DNA from: Hymenobacter sp. DG25A
Lineage (GTDB): Bacteria > Bacteroidota > Bacteroidia > Cytophagales > Hymenobacteraceae
DNA: 64,000 bases
Assembly (NCBI RefSeq): GCF_001280305.1
Contig: NZ_CP012623.1
Location: forward strand, 1,426,001 to 1,490,000
Direction: 5' to 3'
In this document: positions 18,068 through 26,272 of the stretch, one piece after another
Numbering within the stretch: position 1 is the stretch's first letter
Layout: each line of letters starts with the position of its first letter
Translations under genes and position numbers: made by a program
The notes under the pieces: generated by a model
What the model saw: only the letters and a program-made list of their open reading frames with translations
Told to the model about the DNA's origin: nothing
Database searches by the model: none

Positions 18068-18784
18068 CTATAGCCACGGCTGTAATTCCTGCAGGGTGAT
18101 GGTGCCCTCGTAGATGGCCTTGCCAATGATAGCGCCGTGCATGCCAACGGCAGCCAGGGCTTCCACATCGGCAATGGTGGTAACGCCACCACTGGCCACC
18201 AGCCTGGCCGCGGGCACTTGTTCCCGCAGCAACTGGTACGTGCCGAGCGAAGGGCCCAGCAGCTTACCGTCCTTGCTTACATCGGTACAGATAAAAGTGG
18301 TGGCGCCCACCGTCAGATAATTCTCTACGAATTCCCGCAGCGTCCGCTCGCTCTGCTCGGCCCAGGCGTTAATGGAAATGTAGTTGTCGCGGAAGTCGGC
18401 TCCTATAATGATGCTATCCGCCCCGAAGGTGCGCAGCCAGCCGCTCACCGTTTCCGGTTCCCGTACGGCAATGCTGCCGGCGGTTATCTGCCGGGCCCCT
18501 GCATCGAAAGCCTGCCGCACGGCCTCCTCGCTCTGCAGTCCGCCCCCAAAGTCAATCACCAGGTTGGTGTGGCGGGCAATGCGTTCCAGCACCGGCAGGT
18601 TTACGGGCTGCTTGGCGCGGGCACCATCCAGGTCTACCAGGTGCAGGCGCTTTACGCCGTGCTGCTCAAAGCGCTGGGCTACGGCTACGGGGTCGGCATC
18701 ATAGGTGGTTTGCTGCGCGAAGTCTCCCTCCGTCAGGCGCACGCACTGGCCGTTTATGAGGTCAATAGCTGGAATGATTTCCAT
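18068..18784 (-). CDS. hisA: ProFAR isomerase
   Basis: A 238-residue TIM-barrel isomerase (1-(5-phosphoribosyl)-5-[(5-phosphoribosylamino)methylideneamino]imidazole-4-carboxamide isomerase). The ATG at 18784 starts MEIIPAIDLINGQCVRL with catalytic D8. The second acid is D130 in IIIGADFRDN. A TTG 18 bp upstream is in frame but adds only six residues. Gaps of about 70 bp separate it from hisH and hisF. Confidence 0.96.
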   Translation of the reverse strand: MEIIPAIDLINGQCVRLTEGDFAQQTTYDADPVAVAQRFEQHGVKRLHLVDLDGARAKQPVNLPVLERIARHTNLVIDFGGGLQSEEAVRQAFDAGARQITAGSIAVREPETVSGWLRTFGADSIIIGADFRDNYISINAWAEQSERTLREFVENYLTVGATTFICTDVSKDGKLLGPSLGTYQLLREQVPAARLVASGGVTTIADVEALAAVGMHGAIIGKAIYEGTITLQELQPWL

Positions 18785-18856
18785 AGAAGTTGTCAAAGGC
18801 AATAAGCTGGCCGGGCTCCATTTCCCGTCTTCCGGGCAGCGGTGCCACAGAGGCTG

Positions 18857-19450
18857 TTAGAGTTTCAGAAAGTTCTCCAGAATGCGGGTGCCCACCGAAC
18901 CACTCTTTTCCGTGTGGAATTGCACCGCGTAGAAGTTGCGGTGCTGCACAGCGGCACTGAACGCAGCGGTGGGGTATTCCGTCTGGGCAATGGTGTAGTC
19001 GCCTACGGGTGCATAGTAGCTATGCACGAAGTAAACATGGTCTTCCTGCTGCAGGCCATCAAACAGCGGACTGCGGAGGGCTTGCAGCGTGTTCCAACCC
19101 ATGTGGGGCACCTTGTAGTCCGGCGAACCTTCAAAGCGCACTACATCGAAAGGAAGAATGCCGAGCATGTCGGTACCGCCGCCTTCTTGGGTATGGCGCC
19201 CCAGCAGCTGCATGCCCAGGCAAATCCCCAGGAAAGGCTGCGTCAGGGTGGGCAGGAATTCATCCAGACCCTGGGCCCGCAGCTCCCGCATAGCCGAGGC
19301 CGCTTCGCCCTCACCGGGGAACAATACTTTATCTGCTCCTCGGATTACCTCATGGTCAGCGGTCAGCATAGCTTGTACCCCCAGGCGCTCCAGCGCAAAC
19401 AACACCGACTGCACATTGCCGCCTTTGTAATCAATTACCGCTATTTCCAT
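18857..19450 (-). CDS. hisH: Imidazole glycerol phosphate synthase, glutamine amidotransferase subunit
   Basis: A 197-residue class I glutaminase that feeds ammonia to HisF. The nucleophile C77 is in GICLGMQLL, and the triad partners H179 and E181 are in VQFHTEKSG. The oxyanion region FPGEGEA differs slightly from the usual PGVG. It begins 38 bp after a 117-nt inverted-repeat element that separates it from hisB. Confidence 0.96.
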   Translation of the reverse strand: MEIAVIDYKGGNVQSVLFALERLGVQAMLTADHEVIRGADKVLFPGEGEAASAMRELRAQGLDEFLPTLTQPFLGICLGMQLLGRHTQEGGGTDMLGILPFDVVRFEGSPDYKVPHMGWNTLQALRSPLFDGLQQEDHVYFVHSYYAPVGDYTIAQTEYPTAAFSAAVQHRNFYAVQFHTEKSGSVGTRILENFLKL

Positions 19451-19488
19451 TTGTTAAAATACAGGGTAAAGCACTCAAAAACCAGTCG

Positions 19489-19605
19489 ATAAACATTTGG
19501 GTAATATCAAGGACAATGTGCTTTTCGCCTTTAATCATTGATGACAATGAAATCAATTTAAGAAGTTGAAAGACAGCTACATATCTACATTACCCAAATG
19601 TTTAT
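19489..19605. repeat. AT-rich element with 17-bp terminal inverted repeats (hisB-hisH gap)
   Basis: ATAAACATTTGGGTAAT (19489-19505) and ATTACCCAAATGTTTAT (19589-19605) are perfect 17-bp inverted repeats around 83 bp of AT-rich sequence with smaller internal symmetry (ATTGAT...ATCAAT). The rest of the operon is GC-rich. It fits a miniature inserted element or a large intercistronic hairpin. I see no obvious target duplication. Confidence 0.8.
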
Positions 19606-19618
19606 ACAAATGAATAAC

Positions 19619-20731
19619 CTATAAAATACCCTTCGTGCTGGGGATTTCCATACGGCCGGCATCACGCACCAGCGCCATCTTAATAGACTTAGCCACGGCT
19701 TTGAAAATGGCTTCAATCTTATGGTGCTCGTTTTGTCCTTCGGCTTTTATGTTGAGGTTGCAGCGGGCCGCATCAGAGAAGCTCTTGAAGAAATGGTAAA
19801 ACATTTCCGTTGGCATATCCCCTATTTTCTCCCGCTTAAACTCGGCGTCCCATACTATCCAAGGACGGCCGGAGAAATCAATAGCCGCTTGCGCCAGTAC
19901 ATCATCCATAGGTAATAGAAAACCATAACGAGCCAGACCACGCTTATCCCCCAGGGCCTGGGTGAAGGCTTCGCCCAGGGCAATGGCGGTGTCTTCTATG
20001 GTGTGGTGCTCATCAATGTGAAGGTCGCCCTGCACCGTGATTTTCATATCCACGCCGGAGTGTTTGCTGAGCTGATCCAGCATGTGGTCGAAGAAACCCA
20101 GGCCGGTGTGCATCTCTGGTCGGCCGCTACCATCCAGATTCAGCTCGATGCTGATTTTGGTTTCGTTGGTATCACGCTGCACCACGGCGGTGCGGGCGGG
20201 CAGCCGCAGGAACTGGTATATTTTTTCCCAGCTGGTAGTCGTAAGGGCAGCACGCTCGTCGCCCTCCCCTTCCGGCCGCATCAGGATAGACTGGCACCCC
20301 AGGTTCTCGGCCAGCTCCACATCCGTCAGCCGGTCGCCGATGACGAACGAATGCGGCAGGTCATATTGGCTGGCATCGCCCATGTATTCTTCCAGCATGC
20401 CAATGCCGGGCTTACGCGTAGGCAGGTTCTCATGCGGGAAGCTCCGGTCAATGTGCTCCCGGGCAAACTCTACGCCTTCGGAGCGCAGAATATCCAGCAT
20501 CATCTGGTGGGCAGGCCAAAAGGTATGTTCAGGGAAGCTGTCGGTGCCCAGGCCATCCTGGTTGCTTACCAGCACCAGCTCATAGTCCAGCTCCCGGGCA
20601 ATGCGTGCCAGCCCCGTAATGGCGCCGGGTACAAATTGAAATTTTTCCCGACTCAGGGAATCCACTTGAAAATCCGTCGGCGGCTCGATGAGAATAGTCC
20701 CGTCGCGGTCAATGAAGAGTACTTTTTTCAT
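19619..20731 (-). CDS. hisB: Bifunctional histidinol-phosphatase / imidazoleglycerol-phosphate dehydratase
   Basis: A 370-residue fusion. The N-terminal HAD phosphatase (about 1-165) starts [18 protein letters not shown] with D8 and D10 as nucleophile and general acid. The C-terminal IGPD domain (about 180-370) has the two metal-binding His clusters, in [15 protein letters not shown] and [18 protein letters not shown], and a late [13 protein letters not shown] segment. The fused form is typical of enterobacteria and Bacteroidota. Confidence 0.97.
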   Translation of the reverse strand: MKKVLFIDRDGTILIEPPTDFQVDSLSREKFQFVPGAITGLARIARELDYELVLVSNQDGLGTDSFPEHTFWPAHQMMLDILRSEGVEFAREHIDRSFPHENLPTRKPGIGMLEEYMGDASQYDLPHSFVIGDRLTDVELAENLGCQSILMRPEGEGDERAALTTTSWEKIYQFLRLPARTAVVQRDTNETKISIELNLDGSGRPEMHTGLGFFDHMLDQLSKHSGVDMKITVQGDLHIDEHHTIEDTAIALGEAFTQALGDKRGLARYGFLLPMDDVLAQAAIDFSGRPWIVWDAEFKREKIGDMPTEMFYHFFKSFSDAARCNLNIKAEGQNEHHKIEAIFKAVAKSIKMALVRDAGRMEIPSTKGIL

Positions 20732-20833
20732 GATTTGATTTATAACTCCGTGTTCAGGCGTTGCGCTAGGTTAAATCTTTTGCTCGAAGATGTTGTCAAG
20801 ATGAATGCAACAAATCGGCAGATAAGCTTTGGC

Positions 20834-20855
20834 AAACGCCGCACAACCGGCGTTT
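20834..20855 (-). other. Small hairpin just after the hisC stop codon
   Basis: AAACGCC (20834-20840) and GGCGTTT (20849-20855) form a 7-bp stem four bases past the hisC stop, within the 128-bp hisC-hisB gap. No T run follows on the minus strand, so it is more likely an mRNA-stabilising or processing hairpin than a terminator. Confidence 0.4.
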
Positions 20856-20859
20856 TGAT

Positions 20860-21936
20860 TTACTTATACTCCTGCAGTGCCTGCAGCAACTGCTTGTTTT
20901 CTTCGGGGGTTCCTACAGTCAGGCGGAGCGTGCCGGCACAGCCGGGCTGCGTGGTGCGGTTGCGCACTACAATGCCGCGGCCCAGCAGAAAATCATACAC
21001 GGCGGTAGCATCGGGGCGGAAACGCACCAGCAGGAAATTGGCATCGGAAGGAAAAACCTGCTCTACGATATCCACCGCCGGCAAACGCTCCTGGAGCCAG
21101 TCGCGGCCTATTAGCAGCTCCCGGCGCATCTGCTCAAAACGGGCCGCATCGCGCAGGGCTTGCAGCGCATGCTGCTGCGTGGCCTCCGATACATTATAAG
21201 GAGGCTTGATTTTATTTAGATAACCAATGACCTCCGGTGAGGCGAATGCCATACCCAGGCGCAGACCCGCCAAGCCCCAGGCTTTGGAAAACGTCTGCAG
21301 CACCACCAGATTCGGAAACTCATCCAGGTGGGAGGTCCAGCTGGGAGCAGCGGCGAAATCGGCGTAGGCTTCGTCTACTACTACCAGACCACGGAAGCCG
21401 CGCAGTATTTCCTCTATGGCATTGGCATGAAGAAGGTTACCGGTGGGGTTATTGGGGGAGCACAGGAATACCAGCTTGGCTTCAGAAGCCAGCACGCCGG
21501 CCACCGTTTCGGCGGAAAGCTGAAAGTCGGCCGTGAGCGGCAGGCGCTCAATGCGAACATCGTTCAAATTGGCGGCAACCTCATACATGCCATAAGTAGG
21601 TGGCAGGATCAGGATGCTGTCCTGCCCGGGCGTGCACGTGAGGCGAACCAGCAAGTCAATGGCTTCATCAGAGCCGTTACCCAGGAAAATCTGCTCGGGG
21701 CGCACGCCTTTCAGCAGGGCCAGCTCGGCCTTTACGGCGCGCTGCATTGGATCTGGGTAGCGGTTGAACCGCTCGGGGCCAGCGCTGCCCAGGCTGTTCT
21801 CGTTGGCATCGAGCATCACATGCGCTTCTCCCTGAAATTCGTCGCGAGCTGAAGAGTAAGGCTTCATGGTCCGGATATTGGGCCGCACCAAGCTATCTAG
21901 GTTGAACATCACAAAGGTTGAGGATGGGGCGTTCAT
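20860..21936 (-). CDS. hisC: Histidinol-phosphate aminotransferase
   Basis: A 358-residue PLP enzyme (fold type I) that transaminates imidazole-acetol phosphate with glutamate. Key features are LDANENSLG (43-51), D188 in VVVDEAYADF, and the Schiff-base lysine K218 in TFSKAWGLAGLRLG. It starts 6 bp after hisD, so the two are translationally linked. A second possible start, ATG at residue 10, cannot be excluded. Confidence 0.96.
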   Translation of the reverse strand: MNAPSSTFVMFNLDSLVRPNIRTMKPYSSARDEFQGEAHVMLDANENSLGSAGPERFNRYPDPMQRAVKAELALLKGVRPEQIFLGNGSDEAIDLLVRLTCTPGQDSILILPPTYGMYEVAANLNDVRIERLPLTADFQLSAETVAGVLASEAKLVFLCSPNNPTGNLLHANAIEEILRGFRGLVVVDEAYADFAAAPSWTSHLDEFPNLVVLQTFSKAWGLAGLRLGMAFASPEVIGYLNKIKPPYNVSEATQQHALQALRDAARFEQMRRELLIGRDWLQERLPAVDIVEQVFPSDANFLLVRFRPDATAVYDFLLGRGIVVRNRTTQPGCAGTLRLTVGTPEENKQLLQALQEYK

Positions 21937-21942
21937 GACGCT

Positions 21943-23250
21943 TTAATTATTGACTTCGCCGGCGGCCAACGCTTCCAGCCGTAACGTAATGGCCCGGGCG
22001 TGGGCCCGCAGGCCTTCGGCTTCCGCCATGGTTTCTACAACGGGCCCTACATTCAGCAGGCCTTCGGCCGTGAGCCGCTGGAAGGTAATTTTCTTGAAGA
22101 AGGAATCCAGCGACACGCCACTGTAGTTTCGGGCGTAGCCGTTGGTAGGCAGGGTGTGATTAGTACCGGAGGCGTAGTCGCCGGCCGCTTCCGGAGTGAG
22201 ATGCCCAAGGAATACGGAACCCGCACTGGTCACTCCTTCGGCCAGCTGCTCGGGGTTGCGCACAGCCAGGATCAAATGCTCAGGCGCATACTGATTGGAG
22301 AAGTACAGCATTTCCTCCGGTGTGCGGAGCAAAATAGCGCGGCTTTCGGCCAGCGCCTGGGCGGCCACATCGGCCCGAGGCAGCTCGCGCAGCTGGCGCG
22401 CCACTTCGGCCTTCGTTCCCTCCAGCACCGTCATGGAGTCAGAGAGCAGAATCACCTGCGAGTCTGGGCCGTGCTCAGCTTGACTCAGCAAATCAGCCGC
22501 CACGAAGGCGGGGTTAGCCGACTCATCGGCAATAACCAAAACTTCTGAAGGGCCGGCCGGCATATCAATAGCCACGCCGTAGCGGGTTGCCAGCTGTTTG
22601 GCTGCCGTAACGTAGCGGTTTCCGGGGCCAAAAATCTTATCAACGGCGGGCACCGACTCCGTGCCCCCGCTTAAAGCGGCAATGGCCTGGGCTCCGCCGG
22701 CTTTTACTATAGTGGATATACCCAGCAGCTGAGCCGTGAACAGGATAATGGGGTTCACAGATCCATCCCGCTGGGGCGGCGTGCACAGCACAATTTCCGG
22801 ACACGCGGCCAGGCGGGCGGGCACGCCCAGCATAAGCAAGGTGCTAAAAAGAGGCGCCGTACCGCCCGGAATATACAGGCCTACCCGCTGCACCGGCACC
22901 GCCCGGCGCCAGCATAGCACGCCCGGCATGGTTTCTACCCGCTCTTCTTGGGGCACCTGGGCCTGGTGGAAGCGCAGAATGTTGGCATGGGCAAGGCGAA
23001 TGGCAGTTTGTAAATCAGCGGGCACCTGGGCGGCCGCGGCGGCCAGCTCTTCCGGGCTGACCCGCAAACCATTGGTCAGCTCTGCGCCATCAAACTGTTG
23101 GGCGTATTCCAGCAGGGCCGCGTCGCCACGTTGGCGGACGTCGGTAAAGATTTGCTGCACGCGCTGCTCCACGTCCTGGGCCTGCTGCTGGGCGGCGCGT
23201 AGCTGCAACGCGCCCCACTCGGCCTGGCTGGGATATTGAAAAATCTGCAT
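21943..23250 (-). CDS. hisD: Histidinol dehydrogenase
   Basis: A 435-residue zinc enzyme that oxidises histidinol to histidine with two NAD+. Zinc and catalytic motifs are present: LLSQAEHGPDSQ, GDYASGTNHTLPT and the late AEGLRAHARAI. The N-terminal helical part (DVEQRVQQIFTDVRQRGDAA) is normal for the family. It is separated from hisG by 108 bp containing a large stem-loop. Confidence 0.97.
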   Translation of the reverse strand: MQIFQYPSQAEWGALQLRAAQQQAQDVEQRVQQIFTDVRQRGDAALLEYAQQFDGAELTNGLRVSPEELAAAAAQVPADLQTAIRLAHANILRFHQAQVPQEERVETMPGVLCWRRAVPVQRVGLYIPGGTAPLFSTLLMLGVPARLAACPEIVLCTPPQRDGSVNPIILFTAQLLGISTIVKAGGAQAIAALSGGTESVPAVDKIFGPGNRYVTAAKQLATRYGVAIDMPAGPSEVLVIADESANPAFVAADLLSQAEHGPDSQVILLSDSMTVLEGTKAEVARQLRELPRADVAAQALAESRAILLRTPEEMLYFSNQYAPEHLILAVRNPEQLAEGVTSAGSVFLGHLTPEAAGDYASGTNHTLPTNGYARNYSGVSLDSFFKKITFQRLTAEGLLNVGPVVETMAEAEGLRAHARAITLRLEALAAGEVNN

Positions 23251-23272
23251 GGGTTGGTTGCTACGGACTATT

Positions 23273-23352
23273 GATTGGGTTCTGCTGCAGGATAACTGCA
23301 GGACCGGCGGGTTAGCACCGGCCCTTACAGGATAGAACAGCGAAACCCAATC
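23273..23352. repeat. Branched stem-loop between hisG and hisD
   Basis: GATTGGGTT (23273-23281) pairs with AACCCAATC (23344-23352). After a 2-nt internal loop on each side, GCTG (23284-23287) pairs with CAGC (23338-23341). Inside are CTGCAG-gataa-CTGCAG and a CCGG/CCGG pair, giving a multi-arm fold that fills most of the 108-bp gap. This could be a processing site or an inserted element. Confidence 0.65.
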
Positions 23353-23358
23353 CTCGAT

Positions 23359-24210
23359 TTAGGCAATCATCTTTTCAATGGGGAGCACCAGAATGCCTTC
23401 GGCACCCACCGCTTTCAGCTGGCCCGTGATGTGCCAGAAGTCGTCCTCATTCACCACCGACTGCACCGACACCCAGCCTTCTTCAGCCAGCGGCGTAACC
23501 GTGGGCGACTTAATACCGGGCAACAGCTGCTTCACAGCTTCCAGGGAAGCAACCGGGGCATTCAGCAGAATGTACTTGTTGCGACGGGCGCGGCGCACGG
23601 CCTGCATGCGAAACAGCAACTGCTCCAGCAATTCCTTTTTCTCCGCGTTCAGGCTTTGGTTGGCAATCAGCACCGCCTCCGAGCGAAACACCGTTTCTAC
23701 CTCGCGCAGCCCATTGCCCAGCAGCGTAGAGCCACTGCTCACAATATCACAAATAGCCTCGGCCAGCCCAATGCTGGGGGCAATTTCCACGGAGCCGCTG
23801 ATGGTGTGCAGGTCGGCTTTCACGCCCCGCTCGGCCAGGTAGCTGCCCAGAATCAGAGGATATGAGGTGGCGATGCTCCGGCCCTGCAGATCCTGCACCG
23901 AGTCGTAAGCGGCGGCGCGGGGAACGGCCAGGCTCAGGCGGCATTTGCTAAAGCCCAGGCCTTCTATTTCGAGCTCCGGAAAACCGGCTTCTACCAGTAC
24001 GTTCTGCCCCACAATGCCCAGATCGGCCACGCCATCCTTCACGTAGCCGGGAATATCGTCGTCGCGCAGATACAGGATTTCGAGGGGAAAGTTGGTGGCT
24101 TCGGTCTTGAGCTTGTAGGACGAGGTGAGGAAGCTGATGCCGCACTCCCGAATCAGATTCAGGGAGTCTTCGCTGAGGCGGCCCGATTTCTGGATGGCCA
24201 GACGGAGCAT
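23359..24210 (-). CDS. hisG: ATP phosphoribosyltransferase (long form)
   Basis: A 283-residue enzyme for the committed first step of histidine synthesis (ATP + PRPP). It starts MLRLAIQKSGRLSEDSLNLI. The catalytic domain has DDIPGYVKDGVADLGIVGQN and the PRPP loop SSGSTLLGNGLREV. The C-terminal region of about 75 residues (SPTVTPLAEEGWVSVQSVV to the end) is the ACT-like regulatory domain of the hexameric HisG-L form, so feedback inhibition by histidine is expected and no HisZ is needed. It is the first gene of the operon. Confidence 0.97.
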   Translation of the reverse strand: MLRLAIQKSGRLSEDSLNLIRECGISFLTSSYKLKTEATNFPLEILYLRDDDIPGYVKDGVADLGIVGQNVLVEAGFPELEIEGLGFSKCRLSLAVPRAAAYDSVQDLQGRSIATSYPLILGSYLAERGVKADLHTISGSVEIAPSIGLAEAICDIVSSGSTLLGNGLREVETVFRSEAVLIANQSLNAEKKELLEQLLFRMQAVRRARRNKYILLNAPVASLEAVKQLLPGIKSPTVTPLAEEGWVSVQSVVNEDDFWHITGQLKAVGAEGILVLPIEKMIA

Positions 24211-24279
24211 ATCGTTGAATTAAAAAGGATGATCGGTAAGAAGGTTCTGGCTCATGCCGGATGCCTGCCTGCCAATCGA

Positions 24280-24411
24280 AGAGTTTGAAAAGAAACGGGG
24301 AGCAGGACCCTTTCGTTGGAATACGGCAACAGCTTGCCGGGGCCACCTGTTTCGGGGGCCGGGGAACCTGAAGCGGTTCGCCCAACGGGTCAATATGATT
24401 CGTTCATTCCT
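24280..24411 (-). promoter_or_regulatory. Candidate transcription attenuator of the his operon
   Basis: Between the leader ORF and hisG, GGTGGCC (minus strand, plus 24341-24347) can pair in two ways. One is with GGCCACC inside the His codons of the leader (24426-24432). The other is with the nearer GGCCCCC just upstream of it, in a hairpin with loop GAAACA. A further hairpin AACG...GGG/CCC...CGTT followed by TTCTTTTC lies near 24280-24315. Two mutually exclusive folds linked to ribosome position is the hallmark of attenuation. The terminator is weak by eye. Confidence 0.45.
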
Positions 24412-24528
24412 CTAGAAAGAGGAATGGTGGCCATGCAGATGATGGTGCGCCGCGCGCAGCCAGCCGGCGGCCGCAGGGGCGGCAGCAAGGGGGCTGATGG
24501 AGCAAATAAAAGGCGCGGCGAGCGGCAT
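24412..24528 (-). CDS. Putative histidine leader peptide
   Basis: A 38-codon frame on the minus strand, from ATG at 24528 to TAG at 24412, lies 200 bp before hisG. Its product is unremarkable until the end, where it reads AAHHHLHGHHSSF, with five His in eight residues and stop five residues later. His-rich runs just before the stop are the signature of leader peptides that sense charged tRNA-His by ribosome stalling. An overlapping frame with a TTG start (24404-24634) has only scattered His. The assignment rests on the His run and position; no ribosome-binding site is evident, which is usual in this phylum. Confidence 0.6.
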   Translation of the reverse strand: MPLAAPFICSISPLAAAPAAAGWLRAAHHHLHGHHSSF

Positions 24529-24701
24529 GGAGTAGGCTTTGGTGGTGCAATACTACGGTAGAAGAGCCAGATAAAATCTTTTTCTTGAAAAAATCTTCAA
24601 AAATCTGACCTTTGAAATGCTTTATTCTCCCCAAACTCTATAAATGGCACTATTGTTTCGGGTAGCAACCGAAACGTTTACATAGTATTTAGTTCTTGAG
24701 T

Positions 24702-25607
24702 ATGCATAGCACTTTTCATACTGTTCTGGCCGGATGTGTTGGTTTTATGGTAGCTATGGGGGTTGTGGCTCCCGACGCGCAAGCGCAGCAGGCCAGCAAG
24801 CCCGCCGTGCAGCTGCCCCTGCCCCAGGTCAGCCCCCACGCTCTGGTACAACAAACCATTGGCCTGACGGATATTACCGTTGACTATCATGCCCCCGGGG
24901 TGAAAGGCCGCACCGTGTGGGGGCAGTTGGTGCCCTACAATCAGATATGGCGGGCGGGAGCCAATGAAAATACGGTGGTTAAGTTTTCGGCGCCGGTGCG
25001 CATCAATGGGCAAGCGGTACCTACCGGGAGCTATTCCCTGTATGTATTGCCCGTTTCTGACCAGGACTGGCAGTTTGTGCTGAACCGGGTAACCACGCAC
25101 TGGGGCGCTGAGGGCTACGACGAGAAAGATGACCTGGTCCGCATCCCCATTGTGCCGGAGGCCTCGCCCTTCCGCGAAACGCTGCTTTACTGGTTTTCCG
25201 ATGCGAAAAACGGCACGGCCCGCCTGAACCTGAGCTGGGAAAAGCTAACCGGCTCAGTCTACATCACCACCGACGTGCACGCCCAGGCGCTGGCGGGCAT
25301 TGAGCAAACGCTGGCCAAACAGCCGCACAACTGGCAGCTACTTGCCCAGGCCGCCGAGTATCTGATTCAGAATAACATTCAGGCCGAGCTGGCGCTGCGC
25401 TACATCAACGAGTCCATCCGCCTCAACGACACTTACCTCAACAACTGGCTGAAAGCCCGCTTGCTGGCTTCCAAGGATGATTACAGCACGGCCATTGTAT
25501 ACGCACGCAAAGCCCTCAAGCTCGGCGACAAAGACGACAACACCTTCAAGTCGCAGCAGCCCACCATGCGCATTGCCCTCACGGAGTGGCAGGCCAAGGC
25601 ATATTAG
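24702..25607 (+). CDS. DUF2911 domain exported protein
   Basis: A 301-residue protein with a signal peptide ending around APDAQAQQ. Residues 40-180 match the DUF2911 pattern: ITVDYHAPGVKGRTVWGQLV, WRAGANENTVVKFSAPVRIN and GSYSLYVLP, then the YWFSDAKNGTARLNLSWEKL strand pair. The C-terminal third is helical and TPR-like (AQAAEYLIQNNIQAELALRY). Function is unknown; the DUF2911 fold is beta-rich and probably periplasmic. The ATG at 24702 is preferred over a TTG at 24696. It is divergent from the his operon, and a 7-bp hairpin (24655-24675) sits in the shared upstream region. Confidence 0.87.
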   Translation: MHSTFHTVLAGCVGFMVAMGVVAPDAQAQQASKPAVQLPLPQVSPHALVQQTIGLTDITVDYHAPGVKGRTVWGQLVPYNQIWRAGANENTVVKFSAPVRINGQAVPTGSYSLYVLPVSDQDWQFVLNRVTTHWGAEGYDEKDDLVRIPIVPEASPFRETLLYWFSDAKNGTARLNLSWEKLTGSVYITTDVHAQALAGIEQTLAKQPHNWQLLAQAAEYLIQNNIQAELALRYINESIRLNDTYLNNWLKARLLASKDDYSTAIVYARKALKLGDKDDNTFKSQQPTMRIALTEWQAKAY

Positions 25608-25629
25608 TTTCTCTAAGCTTCCTTATAAA

Positions 25630-25666
25630 CAGCAAAGCCGCTCCTATTGGGGCGGCTTTGCTGTTT
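25630..25666 (+). terminator. Terminator of the DUF2911 gene
   Basis: A perfect 12-bp stem, CAGCAAAGCCGC (25630-25641) with GCGGCTTTGCTG (25652-25663), then TTT. Because it lies here, the Crp/Fnr gene cannot sensibly start at the in-frame TTG at 25647. Confidence 0.85.
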
Positions 25667-25673
25667 CAATAAT

Positions 25674-25695
25674 TTGCCGGTTAACTTGCCGGCAA
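25674..25695. promoter_or_regulatory. Inverted repeat over the Crp/Fnr start codon
   Basis: TTGCCGG (25674-25680) and CCGGCAA (25689-25695) are inverted repeats 8 bp apart. The right half is itself part of the 10-bp palindrome TTGCCGGCAA (25686-25695), whose last A is the first base of the ATG. It could be an autoregulatory operator or an mRNA hairpin masking initiation. Confidence 0.45.
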
Positions 25696-26264
25696 TGGAA
25701 GCTTTTCTTTCTATATGTGAGGCCATACAACCCCTATCAGCCCCCTTACGGACAGCGCTGGGGCAGCAGGTAAAGCGGGAAGATGTAGGTGCCCGCGAGT
25801 ATCTGTTGCAGCCGGGGCAAACGGCCAACCGCCTCTATTTTCTGGAGCAAGGCCTGGTACGGGGCTTTCATTTAAAAGATGGCAAAGAGGTTACCGCCTG
25901 GTTTATGCAGGAAGGCGACTTCGTGATTTCCATCCACAGCTTTTTTGCGCGGCAGCCCTCGCACGAGTACTTGCAGGCACTATCGGAATGCAGGCTCTGG
26001 TCTTTAAGCTATGAGCACTTGCAGCGGCTTTACCGGGAGTTTCCGGAGTTTAATTTTATCGGCCGCACGCTCACGGAGAAGTATTATGTACTCAGTGAGC
26101 AGCGGGCCCTGCATCTACGCATGTATTCCGCCACCGAGCGGTATGAAAAGCTACTGGCTGATTTCCCCGGCATATTTCAGCAGGTGCCGCTCAAGCTGCT
26201 GGCTTCCCATTTGGGCCTCACTCCGGAAACCCTCAGCCGCCTGCGGGCCCGCCGCAGTACCTAA
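25695..26264 (+). CDS. Crp/Fnr family transcriptional regulator
   Basis: A 189-residue regulator. The N-terminal cyclic-nucleotide-binding-type beta roll runs from about residue 20 to 115 (REYLLQPGQTANRLYFLEQG, VTAWFMQEGDFV). A dimerisation helix follows, then a short C-terminal helix-turn-helix (VPLKLLASHLGLTPETLSRL). There is no N-terminal cysteine cluster, so it is not an iron-sulfur Fnr, and the cAMP-contact residues are not conserved. The ligand is unknown. A palindromic operator lies 9 bp after its stop. Confidence 0.9.
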   Translation: MEAFLSICEAIQPLSAPLRTALGQQVKREDVGAREYLLQPGQTANRLYFLEQGLVRGFHLKDGKEVTAWFMQEGDFVISIHSFFARQPSHEYLQALSECRLWSLSYEHLQRLYREFPEFNFIGRTLTEKYYVLSEQRALHLRMYSATERYEKLLADFPGIFQQVPLKLLASHLGLTPETLSRLRARRST

Positions 26265-26272
26265 ATACCGTT

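Noticed and set aside
24404..24634. 76-codon frame overlapping the his leader
   Set aside because: It needs a TTG start and its His residues are scattered; the 38-codon ATG frame with the His run before its stop explains the region better.
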